A DNA stretch of 64,000 bases, from NCBI RefSeq assembly GCF_000878195.1, contig NZ_JXST01000010.1, positions 84,936-148,935 on the forward strand. Direction: 5' to 3'. Source of the stretch: Mycolicibacterium llatzerense. Its GTDB lineage: Bacteria > Actinomycetota > Actinomycetes > Mycobacteriales > Mycobacteriaceae. The notes beneath the pieces were generated by a model. It searched no databases. It saw nothing but the letters and a program-made list of their open reading frames with translations, and was not told the DNA's origin. Below, piece by piece: positions 17,332 through 26,898 of this stretch (positions are counted from its first letter, which is position 1; each line of letters opens with the position of its first letter). The position numbers and the translations under genes were made by a program.

Positions 17332-18444
17332 TCTGGCCTGTCCGCCGGCCAACGCCCCTGGGCCATAGTTCTTCTCGATCAGCGCCCACGGGTCGGCGTA
17401 GCGGCCGCGGCGCTCGGCCTTTCGCTGGATCGCGAGCACAGTCCGGATCACCGGGCGGATCACCGGGCCCAGCAGGCGCAGGACCGGGCGGAGTCGTCCC
17501 AGGGAATCTGCCACCCAGCCCAGCGTCGCGGACCACGAATGTTCCTGGAACTCCAGCAGCTCTTGTGCTTCGGTGGTGTCGAAGAAGCCGGTGAAGCCCC
17601 AGCCCCGCTCGTCGTCCGGGTCACCGGGCAGGCTCGCCGACGGACCGAGCCGCCCGACACCGACCGCCTCCATCATGTCGTCCTCGACATCTCGGAATGC
17701 ATGCATGTGGGTGTCGTCGCCGCCGATGAGCAACGTCTTGCCGTTCACCGCATCACGACGGTCGACGGCGTTGGCGAAGGCGAGGGCGACATCACGGGCG
17801 TCGACCGTGTGCAGTTGGTTGTCTCGCGGTGTCGCGCGCATCAGAACCAGATAGTCGGCGTTGAAGTTGGCCGAGACATCGGTCGAAATCACTCCACCCA
17901 GGCGCAACACCGCGTACGGCAGCCCACTGGCCCGCACCACCTCTTCGGCGAGCACCTTGTCCTCGCCGTATTGATCGATCGGGTTCACCGGCGTCTGCGC
18001 GGTGATGCGTTCAGGATGGGTGTGCCGGTTGCGGGATCCGTAGACCGACGCGCTCGACGCGTCTACGAACAGTGGAGGCTCGGGAAGGGACCGCGCGGCT
18101 GCCACCAGGTTGTGGGTCCCGTCCACGTTGATCTTGCGTGCCAGCAACGGGTTTCGGTAGGACGCGGGGGCCAGCATCGCTGCCAGGTGCACGATGGCTG
18201 CCGGCTTGTGCCGGCTCACGCACTCGGCGATGGTTTCGGCGTCGAGCAGATCGGCGTACGCGACCATGAGCGTTCCACCGTCTGTTCTGGTCGCGAGCTC
18301 GTCTGCGACGACGGCGGTCTTGTCGTTCTGCAGGTCCATCGCGATGACGGTGCGTCCTCGCCTGAGCAAGATCTCGGCACACCGCTTTCCGACTTGCCCG
18401 AAGGCGCCGGTGATCAGTACGACATCGGCAATCTGGTCGCTCAC
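17308..18444 (-). CDS. NAD-dependent epimerase/dehydratase-family protein
   Basis: The 378-residue extended SDR has ITGAFGQVG at the N terminus, SSASVYG with the catalytic Ser, and YGEDK as the YxxxK motif. The GTG at 18444 was chosen because AAGGAT stands directly upstream; an in-frame GTG at 18462 gives no better site. It is the last gene of the seven-gene minus operon starting at 25224. It may oxidise a ring hydroxyl or 3-hydroxy group, as 3beta-HSD-like extended SDRs do. Confidence 0.83.
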   Translation of the reverse strand: MSDQIADVVLITGAFGQVGKRCAEILLRRGRTVIAMDLQNDKTAVVADELATRTDGGTLMVAYADLLDAETIAECVSRHKPAAIVHLAAMLAPASYRNPLLARKINVDGTHNLVAAARSLPEPPLFVDASSASVYGSRNRHTHPERITAQTPVNPIDQYGEDKVLAEEVVRASGLPYAVLRLGGVISTDVSANFNADYLVLMRATPRDNQLHTVDARDVALAFANAVDRRDAVNGKTLLIGGDDTHMHAFRDVEDDMMEAVGVGRLGPSASLPGDPDDERGWGFTGFFDTTEAQELLEFQEHSWSATLGWVADSLGRLRPVLRLLGPVIRPVIRTVLAIQRKAERRGRYADPWALIEKNYGPGALAGGQARSGAGERR

Positions 18445-18445
18445 A

Positions 18446-19639
18446 TCATCCTTTCTGTGCACCCAGTGGTGCGTACGCGGGTTTTCCGAGCCCGAGCACG
18501 TGCTGGGCGATCATGTTGCGGAACACCTCGAGGGTGCCGCCGTAGATGCCGACCAGCGGTGCGAACCGGTACACGTATTCAGCCGCTCCGTCGTCGGCTG
18601 CTCCCTCGGTCCCGACGGGCAACGCCGCCGCCGCTCCGAGGATGTCCATCAGCTCCGGGGAGACGTCCCGCATCGTCTGCGCGAGCGCCACCCGACCGAA
18701 GATGCTCGGGGCACTCAGCGCTGCCTCCATACGAGCGGCGCTGCGGCCCAGCCGATATGCCACCGAGGCGTCATCGATGAGCCGATGTCCGTCGGCGCCC
18801 ACCGCCGCGGTCCGAGCGGCGACCTTGTCGACAGCGGTGGCCATGAAACCGGCCTGGTGCATCATGATCGACACGTCCTGCAGGCCGTCGGGATCCGCTG
18901 CCACGGCACCGTGCTCGGTGTTGAGCGGTTCCCGCAGCACCGTCCAGCCACCGTTCACCTCGCCGAGCCGGTAGCGGTCGTCGACGCGTACGTCGCTGTA
19001 GTACACGATGTTGGTGCGGTCACCGTCGACGGTCCGGATGCCCTGGATCTCGATACCCGGCGTATCGAGCGGCACCAGAAACATGGTCAGGCTCTTGTGT
19101 TTCGGCGCGTCCGGATCGGTGTTGGTGATGAGGAAGACGTAGCGGCAGTTGTGCGCACCGGTGGTGAACATCTTGGACCCATTGATGATCCACCCAGCGC
19201 CATCGCGCACGGCACGGGTCTTACATGTCGCCACGTCAGAGCCACCTTCGGGCTCGGTGTAACCCAAGCAAAGCCGGACCTGACCGCTGAACACCCCGGG
19301 CAGCACCTCGTCGCGCAGCTCGGGCGATCCGAACGTCGCCACCGAATGGGCGACCATGGCCGTGGTCCCCCACGTCACCCAGGGCACGTGAAAACGGCGC
19401 TTCTCCAGCTGCCAGATCCGCCGGCGTACCCGGCTGAAACCGCCGTCGGCCTCCGACTTCCATTCGGCCTCGAGGTATCCGGCGGCGCCCAACGCGAGAT
19501 GCACGCCCTCATCGAAGTTGTCACCGGTTTCCCGGTCGCGGCGGATCACCTCGTCCGTGACGATGGTGCGCAACAGCTTTCGAACCTCGTCGCGGAACGC
19601 CCGTTCCTCATCCGACAATTCGACCGTCGAAAAATCCAC
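18446..19639 (-). CDS. Acyl-CoA dehydrogenase, larger subunit of a heteromeric pair
   Basis: The 397-residue FAD-dependent acyl-CoA dehydrogenase has the substrate-binding segment YTEPEGGSDVA and FTTGAHN, and ends with IYGGTLEVFRNMIAQ where the family usually has IYEGT. The adjacent 346-residue partner is one base away. The size pair (397 + 346) matches the alpha2beta2 ChsE1-ChsE2 type known for steroid side-chain CoA esters. The start is a GTG one base after the partner's stop. Confidence 0.88.
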   Translation of the reverse strand: MDFSTVELSDEERAFRDEVRKLLRTIVTDEVIRRDRETGDNFDEGVHLALGAAGYLEAEWKSEADGGFSRVRRRIWQLEKRRFHVPWVTWGTTAMVAHSVATFGSPELRDEVLPGVFSGQVRLCLGYTEPEGGSDVATCKTRAVRDGAGWIINGSKMFTTGAHNCRYVFLITNTDPDAPKHKSLTMFLVPLDTPGIEIQGIRTVDGDRTNIVYYSDVRVDDRYRLGEVNGGWTVLREPLNTEHGAVAADPDGLQDVSIMMHQAGFMATAVDKVAARTAAVGADGHRLIDDASVAYRLGRSAARMEAALSAPSIFGRVALAQTMRDVSPELMDILGAAAALPVGTEGAADDGAAEYVYRFAPLVGIYGGTLEVFRNMIAQHVLGLGKPAYAPLGAQKG

Positions 19640-19640
19640 G

Positions 19641-20681
19641 TCAGCTCACCCCTTCGCGTTCCGCGAGAATCGCGCCGATGCGTTTTGCGGTAGCCCCGGG
19701 ATCGCCTGCTGCCAGCGCCCACCCGCGCGCTCGCACGAGATAGGCAGTGGCAGCGGCTTCTTCGGACACCCCGAGCCCGCCTTGCACGTGCACGGCCATC
19801 GTCGCCGCGCGGGGCGCCTCATCGGCCATGAACACGAACGCCGCCGGTGCCAGCTCCGGCCTCGCGTCCGGTTCGTTGTCGAGGAACCACGCCGCCCGCC
19901 GCGCCAGGTTCCGGCCACTCTGCACAACGATTGCCATGTTGGCCAATGGATGCGAAATCGCTTGCAACGAACCGATCGGCACCCCCAAGGTGAAGCGGGT
20001 CTTCGCGAACTCCGCCGCGATGGTCATGGTCGCCTCGACCAGTCCCACGAGCGCCGCAGCGGTCAGCAGCCGCCATTCATCGAGCGCCCGTTGATATTCC
20101 GCGCAGGCAGCCGGGCCACTCGCCACCACAGTCCTGGCGTCGGCGGCGTCTGGGTCGATCCAGGCCATGGGCAGCCGACCGATGTTGTCGACCCTCGCCG
20201 GCCGGATCGCGTAGGTGAGCCGCACGACGTCCTCACCGTCCCGCAGCAGAATGTGGTCGGCGACCGAACCGGCCGGAATCAGCCGTGAGCCAGGCAGGTT
20301 TTCCTGCACCGAGTCGAACCCGACCAATTGTCTGCCGCTGACGATGTCGGCTTCCAATGCGCCGAATCGCCCGAGCAGCCGCGCCGCGCAGACATGATCG
20401 ATCCAGGGCACCGGCGCCAGTACCCGGCCGATCTCCTCGGCCACCAGCGTCAAGTCGACGAGGGTCGCTCCGTCGCCGCCCACTGACTCAGGCAAAGCCA
20501 TGGTCGTCGCACCCATGCCGCACAGCCGTTCCCACAGACTCTTGTCGAACCCCGACTCTTCGGCAGCACGCACCACCTCGATGGGGCAGTGTGCCGTGAA
20601 AAACTCGCGGTACGCCGCCTGCAGCGCTTGGTGATCCGATGACAGGCTGTAGTCCAGCCGGCGCAGCTCGTAGCGGTCCAT
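19641..20681 (-). CDS. Acyl-CoA dehydrogenase, shorter partner subunit
   Basis: The 346-residue protein resembles the short subunits (FadE28-type) of heterotetrameric acyl-CoA dehydrogenases: an N-terminal helical domain (EFFTAHCPIEVVRAA), a middle domain with little of the FAD/substrate signature, and C-terminal QAISHPLANMA and QGGLGVSEE. It would make an obligate complex with the product of the next gene. The start MDRYELRR lies 4 nt after the amidohydrolase stop. Confidence 0.87.
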   Translation of the reverse strand: MDRYELRRLDYSLSSDHQALQAAYREFFTAHCPIEVVRAAEESGFDKSLWERLCGMGATTMALPESVGGDGATLVDLTLVAEEIGRVLAPVPWIDHVCAARLLGRFGALEADIVSGRQLVGFDSVQENLPGSRLIPAGSVADHILLRDGEDVVRLTYAIRPARVDNIGRLPMAWIDPDAADARTVVASGPAACAEYQRALDEWRLLTAAALVGLVEATMTIAAEFAKTRFTLGVPIGSLQAISHPLANMAIVVQSGRNLARRAAWFLDNEPDARPELAPAAFVFMADEAPRAATMAVHVQGGLGVSEEAAATAYLVRARGWALAAGDPGATAKRIGAILAEREGVS

Positions 20682-20685
20682 GGCC

Positions 20686-21516
20686 TCAGTTCTCCCGGGT
20701 TCCGAAGAAGAAGTCGTTCGCGTTGGCGTAGAGGTAGTTCTCCAGCACGTCCGGCGGCAGGTCGAGCGCCAGCGCCTCGGGGACGACACGACTCATCTTC
20801 AGCACCGGCCAGTCCGATGCGTAGATCACCTTGCCGCGGCCGCGGGTGCGCATGTAGTGCAGCAAGCTGTCGGGCAGGCGCTTCGGTGACCAGGCCGACG
20901 TCATCAGCCGGAGGTTGTCGTATTTGATGAGCAGCCGAATCGCGATGTCCCACCATGGATCCGCACCGTGGATCATGCACAACTTCAGTTCGGGGAAGCG
21001 CACACATACCCGATCCAGATGGATGGGGTTCTGTACCTCGCCGGGGATCGGCGGGCCGGGGAGGCCGGTGTTGACGCAGAGCGGGAGCTCCAGTTCGGCG
21101 CACTTGGTGTAGAGCGGGTAGTACACGGCGTCACTCGGCGGGTACTGCCCGTCACCCCAAAAGCTGGGCCCGACAACCGCATACGCGACCGGGAGGTTCG
21201 CCGCAGCTGCGGCCAGTTCGCGCAATGACGGGATCGGACGCAGCAGGTTGACCCCACCCAGCGCCAGGGCGAACCGATCCGGCCGTGCCTCAACGAATTT
21301 GCGTGCGGTCACCGACGGACTTGCCAGGTTGTCCATCAGGATGGCCTTGGAGACCCCCTGAGCGTCCATCTCGTCGAGCAGCCCCGACAGCTCGACGGGC
21401 GCGAACATCGAGTCGGGGCCCTTGAAATAGTCGTCCCGCACTTTGACCATCCACGACGGCTGCCGTTCGGTCTCCCCGAAGTGCACGTTGACCAGGCAGT
21501 CGATTGCTCTTGTCAT
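20686..21516 (-). CDS. Metal-dependent amidohydrolase, short form
   Basis: The 276-residue Amidohydro_2 protein shows DCLVNVHFGE near the N terminus, LCMIHGADPWW with a metal-binding His, and IYASDWPVLK with the conserved Asp. It is about 130 residues shorter than the amidohydrolases at 16093 and 23141, lacking their central insertion. The ATG overlaps the FadD stop by 4 bp, so it is co-translated. The reaction is unknown; hydrolysis or decarboxylation of a CoA-derived intermediate is likely. Confidence 0.84.
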   Translation of the reverse strand: MTRAIDCLVNVHFGETERQPSWMVKVRDDYFKGPDSMFAPVELSGLLDEMDAQGVSKAILMDNLASPSVTARKFVEARPDRFALALGGVNLLRPIPSLRELAAAAANLPVAYAVVGPSFWGDGQYPPSDAVYYPLYTKCAELELPLCVNTGLPGPPIPGEVQNPIHLDRVCVRFPELKLCMIHGADPWWDIAIRLLIKYDNLRLMTSAWSPKRLPDSLLHYMRTRGRGKVIYASDWPVLKMSRVVPEALALDLPPDVLENYLYANANDFFFGTREN

Positions 21517-23129
21517 GTCATCACCCGCCCGTCGGAAACACTTTTGGCCCAGCGGTAGTCGGCTTTGCCGTTCCCCAGCCGGCGTATCTGGTCGATGAAG
21601 AGGAACTCTTTCGGGACTTTGAATCCGGCGAGGCGCGCCGCGCAGGACGCGTGCAACTCCTCGCGGGTCACGTCGGCCTGGTCGTGGACGGCGACCAGAG
21701 CGACGACTTCCTCGCCCCACCGCTCGCTCGGCCTGCCGACGACCAGGGCGTCGGCGACGCCTGGGTGCGCCCGCAGGACCTCCTCGACCTCTTCGACGAA
21801 CACCTTCTCCCCGCCGGTGTTGACCACCAACGAATCCCGGCCGAACAGTTCGAGCGTGCCATCGGCGGCGAGCCGGCCGCGGTCGCCGGAGATCACCACG
21901 CGGCGACCGTCGATCTCGGGGAAGGTCTTACCGGTGGCCTCCGGGTCGTCGAAGTATCCGAGCGGGATGCGGCCCTCACGGGCCACCCAGCCGATCTCCG
22001 GGTCACCGGGGCGCAGGAAGCGGCGCAGGTCGGCCGACACCACCGAGGCGCCGGCTCGCAGTTCGAAGGTGTCCTTGCGGTCGCCGTGCCGGTTGCGGCC
22101 GAATCCGACGTTTCCCGTCTCTGACGATCCGTACCCATTGACCATGGTGATGTTCGGCAGCAGTTCCAGCAGCGCCCGTTGGTGTTTCGGATTCGTCGCC
22201 GCACCGCCGCTCGCGACCGCGGACAGCGACGACAGGTCGTAGGGGCGCCGTCGCAGCTCCGCTACCAAGGGTCCCGCGTACGCGTCGCCGACCATCGTCA
22301 TCAAGCCCACCTGCTCCCGCTCGGCGGTCTCCAAGACGGTGCGCGCGTCGAACGCGGCTCGATTGTCGTAGAGCACCACGGTCTGGCCGCTGAGCACCGC
22401 CGCAAGTGTGGTCCAGAGTCCCGCCGCGTGCATCAGGGGTGACACGGCGAACCACGGCGGACCTCGGTGGCGCACCTTCTCGTGGATCTCCGCGGCGAAC
22501 GAATGGTCGGCGCCGTTCATCGACACGACGTACGTGTCGCCCTGCCGCCACATCACCCCTTTCGGGCGTCCAGTGGTACCGCCGGTGCAGATCATCAGTA
22601 CGTCGTCGGGACTCGGTTCGATGCCGGCATCCGGGACCCCTTGCACGAGTGCGTCATTCAAGGTCATGGCGCCAGGCAGTTCGGGCGCCGAGCTGCCGTC
22701 GTCGACCGAGATCAGCAGATCCGCACCGACAGCGGGCAGGACGTCGGCGAACTTGGCGCCCAATGACCGGTGATAGATGACCCCGCGTGGCTTCAGGTAG
22801 TCGAGCAGCTCGTCGACTTCTGTGGGCGTGTACTGGTGATTGACATTGACCGGGACAACCCGCGCCTTCAGACAGCCGAGCAGCATGTCGGGGTACAGAT
22901 CGTTGTGCATGATCAGCGCGACTCGATCTTGGCCACACTCCCAGCGCTGCAGGCTCTCTCGTTCTCGGTGAACCCCGAAACCCTTGCCGGCCAGGAAGTT
23001 CGCCAGCAGCCGGGTGCGGTCGGCAACCTGCGCATAGGTGCTGCGGCGCTCACCGCAGACCGTCATCAGACGATCCGGTACCGCGTCCGCGATGGCGTCG
23101 AGTACGGCGCCGAGGGTCCATTCGCTCAC
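21513..23129 (-). CDS. Acyl-CoA synthetase (FadD-type, AMP-forming)
   Basis: The 538-residue ANL enzyme has the P-loop CTGGTTGRPKG, the YGSSE adenine motif and RRLGNGKADY around the C-terminal catalytic Lys. Size and motifs fit the steroid-acid-type FadD17/FadD19 group. It would adenylate a carboxylic acid and join it to CoA, starting beta-oxidation by the FadE pair downstream. The start is GTG at 23129, 11 nt after the preceding stop. Confidence 0.9.
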   Translation of the reverse strand: MSEWTLGAVLDAIADAVPDRLMTVCGERRSTYAQVADRTRLLANFLAGKGFGVHRERESLQRWECGQDRVALIMHNDLYPDMLLGCLKARVVPVNVNHQYTPTEVDELLDYLKPRGVIYHRSLGAKFADVLPAVGADLLISVDDGSSAPELPGAMTLNDALVQGVPDAGIEPSPDDVLMICTGGTTGRPKGVMWRQGDTYVVSMNGADHSFAAEIHEKVRHRGPPWFAVSPLMHAAGLWTTLAAVLSGQTVVLYDNRAAFDARTVLETAEREQVGLMTMVGDAYAGPLVAELRRRPYDLSSLSAVASGGAATNPKHQRALLELLPNITMVNGYGSSETGNVGFGRNRHGDRKDTFELRAGASVVSADLRRFLRPGDPEIGWVAREGRIPLGYFDDPEATGKTFPEIDGRRVVISGDRGRLAADGTLELFGRDSLVVNTGGEKVFVEEVEEVLRAHPGVADALVVGRPSERWGEEVVALVAVHDQADVTREELHASCAARLAGFKVPKEFLFIDQIRRLGNGKADYRWAKSVSDGRVMT

Positions 23130-23140
23130 AGCGGTGACGG

Positions 23141-24385
23141 CTAGGCCGTCGCCTCCACACTGACGCCGAGCAGGTCCAAGGCGTTGTCGCGCATCACCTT
23201 CCGGGTGTCCTCGGCGCTGAACTCGGGAAACTGCGGAATGTCGGCAGTGAACGACATCGGGTCGGCGAGCCCTTCACCGTGCGGCCAGTCGGAGCCGAAC
23301 AGAATCTTGTCGACGCCGATGGTTTCGGCGAGCAACTTCACGTCGTCCTCGTAGTACGGGGCGATCCAGACGTTGTTGCGCAGCTGTTCGACCGGGTCCT
23401 CCCTGAAGTGATACGGCGCGTTGTTGGCGGCCTTCTTCAGCCGCTTCATCAGGCGGTAGACGAAATACGAGCCGTTTTCGATGCTGGCCACCTTCAGCGT
23501 CGGATGCCGGGTGAAGACCTGGTGGACGATCATCGACGCCATCGAATCGTGGATGGCACGGTCGTCGAGCAGAACCTGATCCAGCGGGTCCTTCTTGCCG
23601 AATCCTTCGAATGTCGCCTTGCCGCCCCACAGGGCAGCGATGGCGAGGTAGCCGCTGTCGCTCAAGTGGAATCCGACGGGTACGCCGGCTTCGGCCAGTC
23701 GGGCCCACACCGGGTCGTGCAGGGGGTCGCCCAGGGACCGTGGCTTGGCGACGCCGGGCACCGGGGCCGGACGCACCAGCACCAGCTTGGCGCCGCGGCT
23801 CAGCACGAACTCGACCTCGTCGACCGCCGCAGCCGGATCCGCCAGCGAGATGATCGGCGCAGAGATGATCCGGCCGTCGGGGCGATTGAAACCCCAGTCC
23901 TCGTCGAGCCAGAGGTTGAATGCGTGCACCGTCGCCATCGTCGCCTCGATGTCGCCCTTGAGCGCCTCCTCGACGCCGCAGGCGAATGTGGGGAGCATGA
24001 ACACGGTTTCGAGGTTCTGCTTGTAGAGCACCTGCACCCGGGCATCGCGATTCTGGTATTCGGGATGGTTGGCCATCCGGTCCACCTTCATCAACGACGC
24101 GGGATCGACACCCTCCGGAATTTCACCGCGGAACAACAGATCCAGGCACCCTGGTTCGATGATCGGGTCGAAGGTGGGATTCGGGATGAAGTGATTGACC
24201 TTCTCCCCCATCACGGCCCAGGTGCGTTTCCCGTCCTGCACCATCTGGACGCCGCGCCGCTTGAACTCCTTCGGCAGATGGCGGGTGCAGGAATCCACGG
24301 GTTCGTAGTAGTGGTTGTCGACGTCAATCGCCTGGTAGTCCAACGTCGGATGCGCGATCCGCTCCGCTGCTCGCTCCAAAACCAT
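23141..24385 (-). CDS. Metal-dependent amidohydrolase (ACMSD-like family)
   Basis: The 414-residue protein has DVDNHYYE at the N terminus (D-x-D-x-H metal motif), VNHFIPNPTFD, and LFGSDWPHGEG with the conserved Asp. The architecture is the same as in the product of 16093-17331, so the two are paralogues in opposite operons. The ATG at 24385 overlaps the preceding TGA by one base, which fixes the start. It may open or decarboxylate a cyclic intermediate. Confidence 0.87.
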   Translation of the reverse strand: MVLERAAERIAHPTLDYQAIDVDNHYYEPVDSCTRHLPKEFKRRGVQMVQDGKRTWAVMGEKVNHFIPNPTFDPIIEPGCLDLLFRGEIPEGVDPASLMKVDRMANHPEYQNRDARVQVLYKQNLETVFMLPTFACGVEEALKGDIEATMATVHAFNLWLDEDWGFNRPDGRIISAPIISLADPAAAVDEVEFVLSRGAKLVLVRPAPVPGVAKPRSLGDPLHDPVWARLAEAGVPVGFHLSDSGYLAIAALWGGKATFEGFGKKDPLDQVLLDDRAIHDSMASMIVHQVFTRHPTLKVASIENGSYFVYRLMKRLKKAANNAPYHFREDPVEQLRNNVWIAPYYEDDVKLLAETIGVDKILFGSDWPHGEGLADPMSFTADIPQFPEFSAEDTRKVMRDNALDLLGVSVEATA

Positions 24386-25224
24386 CAGCACTGCCCCTTC
24401 AACGGCGGAAACTGGGGAGGACGCTTCTCGAAGAAACTGGTGATTCCTTCGATCACGTCGGGACGCTGCAGTGACTCGTGCATGAGCGTCTCCGCGCGAG
24501 CGCTGGCACTGACGACGTCGCGCATGATGTCGGAATAGACCTGCTGCTTGATCACCGCCAGCGAGCTCGGCGAGCATTGTGCCGCAATGTCTTCGGCGTA
24601 AGCGATCGCGCGCTGCAGTAAGTCGTCGTCGGCGACAACCTCTTTCGCCAACCCGAGCTCGACCGCTTCCTCGGCGCCCACCTTCCGCCCGCTCAGCAGC
24701 AGATCCAGGGCGGCGCTGACACCGATCAGCCGCGGCAGGATCCAGGAGATGCCGTACTCGGCGATCAGTCCCCGACGCGCGAACGCAGTGGTGAACTTGG
24801 CGCTCCGGGCGACGAATCGGACGTCGCACATCAGCGCCTGAGTCATTCCGATGCCCGCGCACGCACCGTTGATGGCGGCGATGACGGGCTTGCGCAACGT
24901 GGTGACAAAAAGCGGATGGCGCTCCCCCACCAGCTTGTCGACATCCGTGTCGCCGCCGATGGCGGTACCGCTGATCGACGACAAATCACCCATGTCCGCA
25001 CCGGCGCAGAACGCGCGCCCGCTGCCGGTCAGCACGACCGCCCGTACCGCCGGGTCGGCCTCGGCCGAGTCGAGAGCGGCGTAGAAGGCGGCAGCGAGGC
25101 CGTCACCCCAGGCATTCATCCGCTCGGGCCGGTTCAGGGTCACCACCGCAACGCCGGTATCCCGAACCTCGTAGAGCACCACGGCACTCTGGATGTCGGT
25201 GTCCACGCGGTCAGGAACCGTCAC
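24385..25224 (-). CDS. Enoyl-CoA hydratase/isomerase family protein
   Basis: The 279-residue crotonase has oxyanion-hole segments FCAGADM and NGACAGIG. Thr stands at the position of the first hydratase Glu, and the second acidic residue is supplied by AEYGISWILPRL, the arrangement typical of PaaG-like isomerases and related EchA proteins. The start GTG at 25224 follows GAGGAGG. It is the first gene of a seven-gene minus operon running to 17308, 44 bp after operator copy 3. Confidence 0.87.
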   Translation of the reverse strand: MTVPDRVDTDIQSAVVLYEVRDTGVAVVTLNRPERMNAWGDGLAAAFYAALDSAEADPAVRAVVLTGSGRAFCAGADMGDLSSISGTAIGGDTDVDKLVGERHPLFVTTLRKPVIAAINGACAGIGMTQALMCDVRFVARSAKFTTAFARRGLIAEYGISWILPRLIGVSAALDLLLSGRKVGAEEAVELGLAKEVVADDDLLQRAIAYAEDIAAQCSPSSLAVIKQQVYSDIMRDVVSASARAETLMHESLQRPDVIEGITSFFEKRPPQFPPLKGQC

Positions 25225-25268
25225 CGGATGGGCCTCCTCGGCGTCGTCTCTCGGGCGTTTGTATGGCC

Positions 25269-25289
25269 ATACTGTACACCTATCAGTAT
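25269..25289. promoter_or_regulatory. Operator copy 3 (promoter of the 25224-17308 operon)
   Basis: ATACTGT-N7-TCAGTAT matches the cluster consensus with one mismatch. It lies in the 79-bp gap between an SDR stop and the crotonase start, which marks an internal promoter for the following seven genes. Confidence 0.75.
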
Positions 25290-25303
25290 CTCGGCGATAC
25301 GGC

Positions 25304-26101
25304 TCAGATGAAGTCGCTGCCACCGTCGACGTTGATGTTGGCTCCGGTCATGTACGAATTGCGTCGTGACACCAAAAATGCAGCAACAGCGCCTATTTCG
25401 TCGGGAAGTCCCGCGCGCGGTAGATGCGCGGGATGCCCGAAATGCTCGCCGACCGCAGCCATCAGCGCGTAGGGATCGGCGCCGTCGACGCCGACCGATT
25501 CGGCCCAGCCGATGAGTGCGTCGGAGGCGATGCTTCCGGGCGAGACCACGTTGACCAGGATTTCGTCGGGGGCCAGCAGTAGTGACAGGTTTTTCGAGAT
25601 GCTGGTGACCATCGCCTTGGCCGCGGTGTAGGCGGGCAGGATGACACTCTGCCGCTGCGTCGAGTGCGCCGAGAAGTTGACGATGCGGGCCCACGATGCC
25701 TTGCGCAGCAACGGAAGTGCCGCTCGGACACACCGCACCATGCCCATCGCGCCGTCATCGACGGCGGTGCGCCACTGATCGTCGGTGAGGTCCTCGAAGC
25801 TCCCCACCGTGGTCGGTCCGGCGGCGCTGACGAGCATGTTCAACTCGCCGCCCCACCGCTCGCTCAGCTGCGCGAAGAGGCCATCGACCTGAGCTGCGTC
25901 ACACATGTCCGCAACCAATCCGACCGCGTCCGGACTGCCCCGACCGGTGAGTTCGGCCGTGGCCGCGTCGAGCACCTCACGAGTACGGCCGACCACGGCG
26001 ACGCGCGCGCCATCGTCGGCCAGACACCGGGCGGTGGCCAATCCCATGCCGCGGCCGCCACCGACGATCACCGCGGTCGCGTCGCGAACGCCCAGATCCA
26101 T
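25304..26101 (-). CDS. Short-chain dehydrogenase/reductase
   Basis: The 265-residue SDR has VGGGRGMG for nucleotide binding, NFSAHST with the catalytic Ser, and YTAAK as the YxxxK motif. The C terminus NINVDGGSDFI is the classical SDR ending. It lies 6 nt after a canonical enoyl-CoA hydratase gene in the operon starting at 26869. The pair (hydratase then hydroxyacyl dehydrogenase) would carry out two consecutive beta-oxidation steps. Confidence 0.88.
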   Translation of the reverse strand: MDLGVRDATAVIVGGGRGMGLATARCLADDGARVAVVGRTREVLDAATAELTGRGSPDAVGLVADMCDAAQVDGLFAQLSERWGGELNMLVSAAGPTTVGSFEDLTDDQWRTAVDDGAMGMVRCVRAALPLLRKASWARIVNFSAHSTQRQSVILPAYTAAKAMVTSISKNLSLLLAPDEILVNVVSPGSIASDALIGWAESVGVDGADPYALMAAVGEHFGHPAHLPRAGLPDEIGAVAAFLVSRRNSYMTGANINVDGGSDFI

Positions 26102-26107
26102 CAGTCG

Positions 26108-26869
26108 CTACGTGCCGGTCCAATTAGGGGCGCGCTTCTCGGCGAACGCGATGGACCCCTCTTTGGCGTCGTTGGACGTGAACACCGGGATGATGAGTTC
26201 GAGCTGCTTGGACCACATTTCATCGTCGGTCCAGTTGGCGCCCTTGACCAGAACCTCCTTGGTCGCCGCGACGGCCAGTGGCCCGTTGGCGGTGATCCGT
26301 TCCGCGAGCTTGATCGCCTCGGCCAGCGCCTCACCCGGTTCGGCCAGCACGTTGACGAAACCCCACGCTTCCCCCTGCTCGGCGGTGAAGCTGTCGCCAG
26401 TGAGGGCCAACTCGAGCGCCTTCTGGAACGGGATGCGGCGCGGCAGTCGCAACAAGCCGCCGCCGGCAGCGATCAGACCACGTTTCACCTCCGGGATACC
26501 GAACTTCGCAGTGCGCGAGGCGACTACGAGGTCGGTGGCCAGCACGACCTCGGTGCCACCCGCCAGGGCATATCCCTCGACCGCGGAGATCAGGGGCTTG
26601 CGCGGCGGGCGTTCGGTGAAGCCGATTCCGCGACCCGGGATGTCGACGCGCTCACCAGCCGCAAACGCCTTCAGATCCATTCCGGCGCAGAAGTTTCCAC
26701 CAGCTCCGGTGATCACGGCGACCGACAGGCTTGCGTCGGAGTCGAGTTCGTCGACTGCGTCGGCAAGGCCCTGACTCACCGCGCGGTTCACCGCGTTACG
26801 CGAATCCGGACGATTGATCGTGATGACGAGAATGCGACCCCGCCGCTCGACGAGAACTTCGTCTGCCAC
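26108..26869 (-). CDS. Enoyl-CoA hydratase with both catalytic glutamates
   Basis: The 253-residue crotonase is the only member in the cluster with both canonical acids: Glu in GGTEVVLATD and Glu in GIPEVKRGL. FCAGMDL and EGYALAGG form the oxyanion hole. It should hydrate a trans-2-enoyl-CoA. The start GTG follows GGAGGGCAAGC, which decides it over an upstream ATG lying inside the operator. It is divergent from the TetR gene, with operator copy 4 between them. Confidence 0.9.
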   Translation of the reverse strand: MADEVLVERRGRILVITINRPDSRNAVNRAVSQGLADAVDELDSDASLSVAVITGAGGNFCAGMDLKAFAAGERVDIPGRGIGFTERPPRKPLISAVEGYALAGGTEVVLATDLVVASRTAKFGIPEVKRGLIAAGGGLLRLPRRIPFQKALELALTGDSFTAEQGEAWGFVNVLAEPGEALAEAIKLAERITANGPLAVAATKEVLVKGANWTDDEMWSKQLELIIPVFTSNDAKEGSIAFAEKRAPNWTGT

Positions 26870-26898
26870 CGCTTGCCCTCCATAGGCCACAGAAACAC

